A stretch of 64,000 nucleotides of DNA from DASYRM01 sp036004405. Lineage in GTDB: Bacteria > Acidobacteriota > Vicinamibacteria > Vicinamibacterales > UBA2999. The stretch spans positions 40,696 through 104,695 of the forward strand of contig DASYRM010000187.1 of assembly GCA_036004405.1 (NCBI GenBank), written 5' to 3'. A program made the position numbers and the translations under genes. Shown here piece after piece: positions 60,667-64,000 of the stretch. Position 1 is the stretch's first letter. Each line of letters opens with the position of its first letter. Below the pieces are notes generated by a model. That model made no database searches. It was not told the DNA's origin and saw nothing but the letters and a program-made list of their open reading frames with translations.

Positions 60667-61581
60667 TTAGGCCGCGGCCGCCTCTTCCGCTTTACCCGAG
60701 GCGGCGGCGCGGCAGAACTGTTCGGTCTCGTTGAACGACGGGCGCACGTCGTGCGGCAGTGCGCGGCGCGCGAACTCGATGGCAATCGTCGGCGGGTGGC
60801 CTTTGTAGACCGCGAGCAGCCCCGCCTTGATGCACTGACAGTAGTACTGCTCCTCGTTGACGCGCTGCGCGAGATTGCCGGCAAGCGGCGCCACGAAACC
60901 GTACGACATCAGAATGCCGAGAAACGTCCCCACGAGCGCCGCGCCGACGTGGTGGCCGATCTCGGCCGGCGGCGCGTCGATGTGGCCCATGGTGATGACG
61001 ACGCCCAGCACGGCGGCCACGATGCCGAGGCCGGGGAGCGCGTCGCCAATCGTGCTGAGCGTGGCCGACGGCCTGAGCGCGTCCTCGTGGTGCACGCGGA
61101 GGTCCTCGTCCATCAGCGCCTCCAGGTCGTGCGCCGCGATGCCGCCGACGATGATCACCTTGGCCGAGTCGGCCAGGAAGTCCACCGCTTCGTGGCGCTT
61201 GAGGAACTTGGGATAGCGGCTGAGCAGCGGGCTCTTCGACGGATCCTCGAAGTGCGCTTCCAGCGCCATCACGCCCGACTGCTGAATCAGCTTGAAGATC
61301 TGGTACTGCATCGCCAGCAGGTCGATGTAGTCGCGCTGCGACGGTCCCGAGCCGAACGCCCCGGTGATCTGGCCGATCAGCATCTTCACGATCTTCGGCG
61401 GCGTGCTGATGAGGAGGCTGCCGGCCGCGGCGCCGCCGATGACGACGAACTCCGACGGCTGCACGAGCACCGCGAGCGCCCCGCCGGCCATCAAGAAGCC
61501 GCCGATCACGGCGCCGAGGACGATGGCTGCGCCGACGATGATCAGCACGCCACTGTCTCCGCCTCGGGCGCGCGCAGCCAT
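60667..61581 (-). CDS. motA: Flagellar-type stator protein MotA
   Basis: A 304-residue membrane protein with four hydrophobic helices: two near 11-30 and 33-60, a large cytoplasmic loop (about 65-190) and two near 192-215 and 222-250. Conserved motifs include FEDPSKSPLLSRYPKFL, TIGDALPGLGIVAAVLGVV and LVGTFLGILMSYGFVAP. The loop should contact a rotor. It is upstream of motB by 25 bases with a GGCCTTAGGCC-type short repeat between them. It overlaps the HD-GYP-like gene at its 5' end by 40 bases. Confidence 0.9.
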   Translation of the reverse strand: MAARARGGDSGVLIIVGAAIVLGAVIGGFLMAGGALAVLVQPSEFVVIGGAAAGSLLISTPPKIVKMLIGQITGAFGSGPSQRDYIDLLAMQYQIFKLIQQSGVMALEAHFEDPSKSPLLSRYPKFLKRHEAVDFLADSAKVIIVGGIAAHDLEALMDEDLRVHHEDALRPSATLSTIGDALPGLGIVAAVLGVVITMGHIDAPPAEIGHHVGAALVGTFLGILMSYGFVAPLAGNLAQRVNEEQYYCQCIKAGLLAVYKGHPPTIAIEFARRALPHDVRPSFNETEQFCRAAASGKAEEAAAA

Positions 61582-62252
61582 GCGCGCACGACCGCAGGAT
61601 CGAAGTGCGAGCCGGCATAGCGCACCAGCTCGGCGTTCGCCGCGTCGCGAATCTCCGCGTCCGGTTCGCCGACGTGGCCGGTCAGCGCGTCAAAGGCGTC
61701 GGCCACCGCGATGATGCGCGAGGGCATCGGGATGGCGTCGTTGAACAGGCCGCGCGGAAACCCGCCGCCTGCCCACCGCTCGTGGGTGGCGGCCACGACA
61801 GCCGCGGCCGCGTTCAGATAAGGGACGTTGATCAGAATGGCAGCGCCGGCAATCGTGTGCGTCCGGATGACCGCGAGCTCTTCCGAGGTGAACTGGCCGT
61901 TCTTGTCGATGAGCGACGGCGGAAACGCCAGCTTGCCGATGTCGTGCACCAGGGCCGCGCGATACACGTGCTGGCAGGCCAGCGCGGGCAGCGGCAGCGC
62001 GCGCGCGATGCCGAGGGCGGCCGCGGCGACACGGCGGACGTGGGCCAGCATCCGGGGCTGGTCGTGGTGCAGATCCTCGAGCAGCTGCTGCAGCGTCTCG
62101 ACCGAGCGCGGCTGTGCACGGCGGACGTGCTCGGCCAGCCGGTCGCGCCGGCGGGCGATGTCGAGCACAACGGTCTGAAGATCGGTGCCCGGCCTCCGGG
62201 CGGCGTCTTCCTGGGCCTCGACGCCCAGTCCAATTACCCCATGGGTTCGCAT
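61542..62252 (-). CDS. HD-GYP-like phosphodiesterase domain protein (GFP variant)
   Basis: A 236-residue soluble protein. The HD domain (about 60-215) has ALVHDIGKLAFPPSL (HD at 103-104) and HTIAGAAILINVPY. ATHERWAGGGFPRGL stands in place of HHE-x-GYP: GYP is GFP and the preceding GxG is altered. Metal-binding residues seem present, but activity on c-di-GMP is uncertain. The start is ATG at 62252; the frame runs on without support. The gene overlaps motA, which suggests it controls the stator. Confidence 0.78.
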   Translation of the reverse strand: MRTHGVIGLGVEAQEDAARRPGTDLQTVVLDIARRRDRLAEHVRRAQPRSVETLQQLLEDLHHDQPRMLAHVRRVAAAALGIARALPLPALACQHVYRAALVHDIGKLAFPPSLIDKNGQFTSEELAVIRTHTIAGAAILINVPYLNAAAAVVAATHERWAGGGFPRGLFNDAIPMPSRIIAVADAFDALTGHVGEPDAEIRDAANAELVRYAGSHFDPAVVRAWLRAPEAETVAC

Positions 62253-62347
62253 TTGGGATGTGAATCGGCCGGCAGGGCGCCAGGTTGAGCGCGACAAGCC
62301 TGTACAGCGTGGAGAACCAGCGGTTTGCGGCCGATATCTCTCGTTAG

Positions 62348-62830
62348 GTGCGGATTCTCATCCTCGACGATCAGGAACCGGTGGTGAGCATGCTTGCCCG
62401 TGTGTGCACGGACGAAGGCCACCAGGTGACCCCGTTCACCAGCTCGCCCGAGGCGCTCATCGCGCTCGCCACCGAGCCGTTCGACCTGCTGATGACCGAC
62501 ATGAACATGCCGGACCCGGACGGCATGACGGTCGTCCGCGAAGCGCGGCGGCTGCAGCCCGACATCTTCACCCTGGTGATTACCGGACACGCCGCCCACT
62601 ACCCGCTGGCGCAGATCATGGTGGCCGGCACGGCCGACGTGATCTTCAAGCCGTTCCACATGAACGAGCTGAAAGCGCGGCTGGCGCTCACGCGTCAGCG
62701 GATGAAGCTGATCGATGACCTGCGAGCGCAGCACCAGGCGCTCCACTCGTCGAGCCGGCGCATGATCTCGGGCCTCGAGGGCGAGATCGTCGGCCTCAAC
62801 GGAAAGGTCCGGCGGCCTCCACGGTCGTAG
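62348..62830 (+). CDS. Response regulator with C-terminal coiled tail
   Basis: A 160-residue protein. The receiver (1-118) has Asp51 in LMTDMNMP, Thr in LVITGHA and Lys in IFKPFHM. The tail (about 120-160, with RAQHQALHSSSRRMIS) is helical and probably a coiled coil rather than a DNA-binding domain. It starts at GTG and is the only gene of the cluster on the plus strand. It converges with the epimerase gene, with 35 bases of overlap at the 3' ends. Confidence 0.85.
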   Translation: MRILILDDQEPVVSMLARVCTDEGHQVTPFTSSPEALIALATEPFDLLMTDMNMPDPDGMTVVREARRLQPDIFTLVITGHAAHYPLAQIMVAGTADVIFKPFHMNELKARLALTRQRMKLIDDLRAQHQALHSSSRRMISGLEGEIVGLNGKVRRPPRS

Positions 62831-64000
62831 AGGCCTCGGTCGTGGGGGCCGCCTTCAGGCGGCCCGTGCGTACGGCTTCGCCGGCCAGCGCCAACACGGC
62901 GTCACTCGGAACGTAATCAGATACAGCCAACCGGATGGCGTTGAGCGCACCCGCGGTGTCGCCCTTGGCGCAGGCTCGCGTCAGGCGGCGCAGCGCGCGA
63001 TATACCTCGAGCCGTGGCACATCCTGCTGGCGCGCGCGCCAGATGCGATGGTGTGCCGTGCGCTTCATCTCGAGCCCCTGGTTGGTGAGCTCCTCGCGAA
63101 CCTTCTCGCCCGGACGCAGCCCGATGGTTTCGATCGGCACGCGCGGCGTGCCCTTCGGCGTGGCATACGTGATGAGCCGGTCCACCAGGTCGCCGATGCG
63201 GACCGGGTCGCCCATGTCGAGCCAGAACACTTCCCCGCCCTCGCCGATCTGCGCCGCCTTCATCACCAGCGACGCCGCCTCCTCACCGGTCATGAAGAAG
63301 CGCGTGGCGTTCGGGTCGGTGACCGGCACCGGCCGGCCGCGCTCCACGCAGCGCAGCATGATCTCCACCACGCTGCCGCTGCTGCCCAGGATGTTGCCAA
63401 AGCGCGTGACCATGGCTGGAAAGCGCGGCGTGGAGAGATCGAGCGTCACCAGCTCGGCGAACCGCTTGGTGGCACCCATCACGCTGCGCGACTCGGCCGC
63501 TTTGTCCGACGAGATGAAGACGAACCGCGCGCCCACTTCGCGCGCGGCCTTCAGCGTCTGCACCGTGCCGAGCACGTTGGTGCGCGCCGCGGCCACGACC
63601 GATCGCTCGGCCAGCGTCACGTGCTTGTAGGCGGCGGCGTGGAACACGATGTGCGGCTGCGCCTCGCGGCACGCTGCCGCGATGTCCACCGAGCGGCTCA
63701 CGTCGCCCAGGCACACCGACAGCGGCAGCGCGGGAAACATGTCGCGCAGTTCGGCTTCGATGCGAAACAGGTTGTATTCGGCGTGATCGAGGAGGACGAG
63801 CTGCGCCGGCTGGCAGCCGGCCACCTGCCGCGCCAGCTCGCTCCCGACCGATCCGCCGCCGCCCGTGATGAGCACGCGCCGGCCGGCGAAGCCGCCGCTG
63901 TCGGTGGTCGTCAGGATGGCGTCAACGCGGCGGCCGAGCAGGCGCTCCTGCGCGGTGCGCTTCAGTTCAATCACCGGCTGACCCCGCAGGTTTGTCGGCA
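62796..64000 (-). CDS. CapD/FlaA1-type nucleotide-sugar epimerase/dehydratase, 5' end outside window
   Basis: At least 401 residues of a polysaccharide-biosynthesis protein. RVLITGGGGSVGSELARQV is the NAD-binding glycine motif. HAAAYKHVTLAE, SSDKAAESRSVMGATKR and FGNILGSSGSV are CapD/WbpM signatures. The frame continues to the window edge (NLRGQPVIELKRTAQERLLG), as in long membrane-anchored members, so the N-terminal helices lie beyond 64000. The last 20 or so residues (VRTGRLKAAPTTEASTTVE) come from a translated palindromic repeat. It should make a C4/C6-modified UDP-sugar for surface glycans. Confidence 0.87.
   Translation of the reverse strand, partial: PTNLRGQPVIELKRTAQERLLGRRVDAILTTTDSGGFAGRRVLITGGGGSVGSELARQVAGCQPAQLVLLDHAEYNLFRIEAELRDMFPALPLSVCLGDVSRSVDIAAACREAQPHIVFHAAAYKHVTLAERSVVAAARTNVLGTVQTLKAAREVGARFVFISSDKAAESRSVMGATKRFAELVTLDLSTPRFPAMVTRFGNILGSSGSVVEIMLRCVERGRPVPVTDPNATRFFMTGEEAASLVMKAAQIGEGGEVFWLDMGDPVRIGDLVDRLITYATPKGTPRVPIETIGLRPGEKVREELTNQGLEMKRTAHHRIWRARQQDVPRLEVYRALRRLTRACAKGDTAGALNAIRLAVSDYVPSDAVLALAGEAVRTGRLKAAPTTEASTTVEAAGPFR
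62842..62865. repeat. Palindromic repeat family A, copy 5 inside coding sequence
   Basis: GGCCGCCTTCAGGCGGCC, preceded by GTGGG, in reverse orientation. It lies inside the C-terminal codons of the epimerase gene and just past the response regulator stop. Read in frame it gives RLKAAPTTE. Confidence 0.85.

Overview
The window looks like chromosomal DNA of an Acidobacteriota member, most likely class Vicinamibacteria. This is an inference from gene content. The DNA is GC-rich and densely coding. It holds two TIGR03435-type proteins, a DUF1501/DUF1800 pair, a CarboxypepD_reg-type TonB receptor, a PadR gene with an acidobacterial-style operator, HD-GYP and EAL-HDOD proteins, and families of GC-rich intergenic palindromes. 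I found no rRNA, tRNA or CRISPR array. The first 159 bases hold nothing I can name.

Layout. 160-5152 (+): a small DUF2933 protein, a MacB/LolD-type ABC exporter with its membrane-fusion adaptor, and a damaged P-loop ATPase. 5153-10465 (-): two small genes (one DUF2934), lgt, a polysaccharide deacetylase, an amino-acid permease, a TIG/NHL protein and an HNH nuclease. 10563-12666 (+): an NlpC/P60 lipoprotein, a TIGR03435 protein and ppa. 12685-19056 (-): a tight operon read as peptide permease B, permease C, a HOGA-like aldolase, an AGXT-like aminotransferase, an M48 lipoprotein protease and mtgA. It suggests peptide import coupled to glyoxylate-forming and glyoxylate-consuming steps. 19099-23977: a frameshifted Uma2 gene, a PadR regulator with a membrane partner, a parvulin lipoprotein and a peptide-binding protein. 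24263-26127 (+): a small HTH protein and an S8 protease ending in ADTIVW repeats, behind a possible sigma-54 promoter. 26213-28147: a membrane HD-GYP-GAF protein of visibly lower GC.

28192-30870: two different insertion sequences (IS5-type and IS701-type) side by side, sharing CTAG target sites. 31006-34404: a large secreted multidomain protein. 34482-36878: an accessory patch with a low-GC two-gene unit (a GT51 transglycosylase-like protein and a nucleotidyltransferase-like protein, plus a cut-off third frame). It lies between two partly duplicated lipoprotein genes. 36981-46188: LysM/BON and GlsB stress proteins, a second TIGR03435 protein, the DUF1501/DUF1800 pair, a methyltransferase, a TonB receptor and a small secreted protein. 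46205-47087: inverted 9-bp tandem arrays around an IS3 relic and a 99-residue ORF.

47086-62830: a long signalling cluster. It contains a REC-REC-CheX fusion, an Hpt, a hybrid kinase, two EAL-HDOD proteins, a response regulator, a degenerate Hpt, two more kinases, a free-standing DHp-like protein, a REC-zinc protein, motB, motA, an HD-GYP variant and a response regulator. Its parts fit phosphorelay and c-di-GMP control of an ion-driven stator complex. 62796-64000: a CapD/FlaA1-type epimerase cut by the window edge.

Two families of dispersed palindromes mark many gene boundaries and in places run into coding sequence. Coordinates of starts are my choices from overlaps, ribosome-binding sites and signal peptides. 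Domain calls come from motif recognition without database searches.
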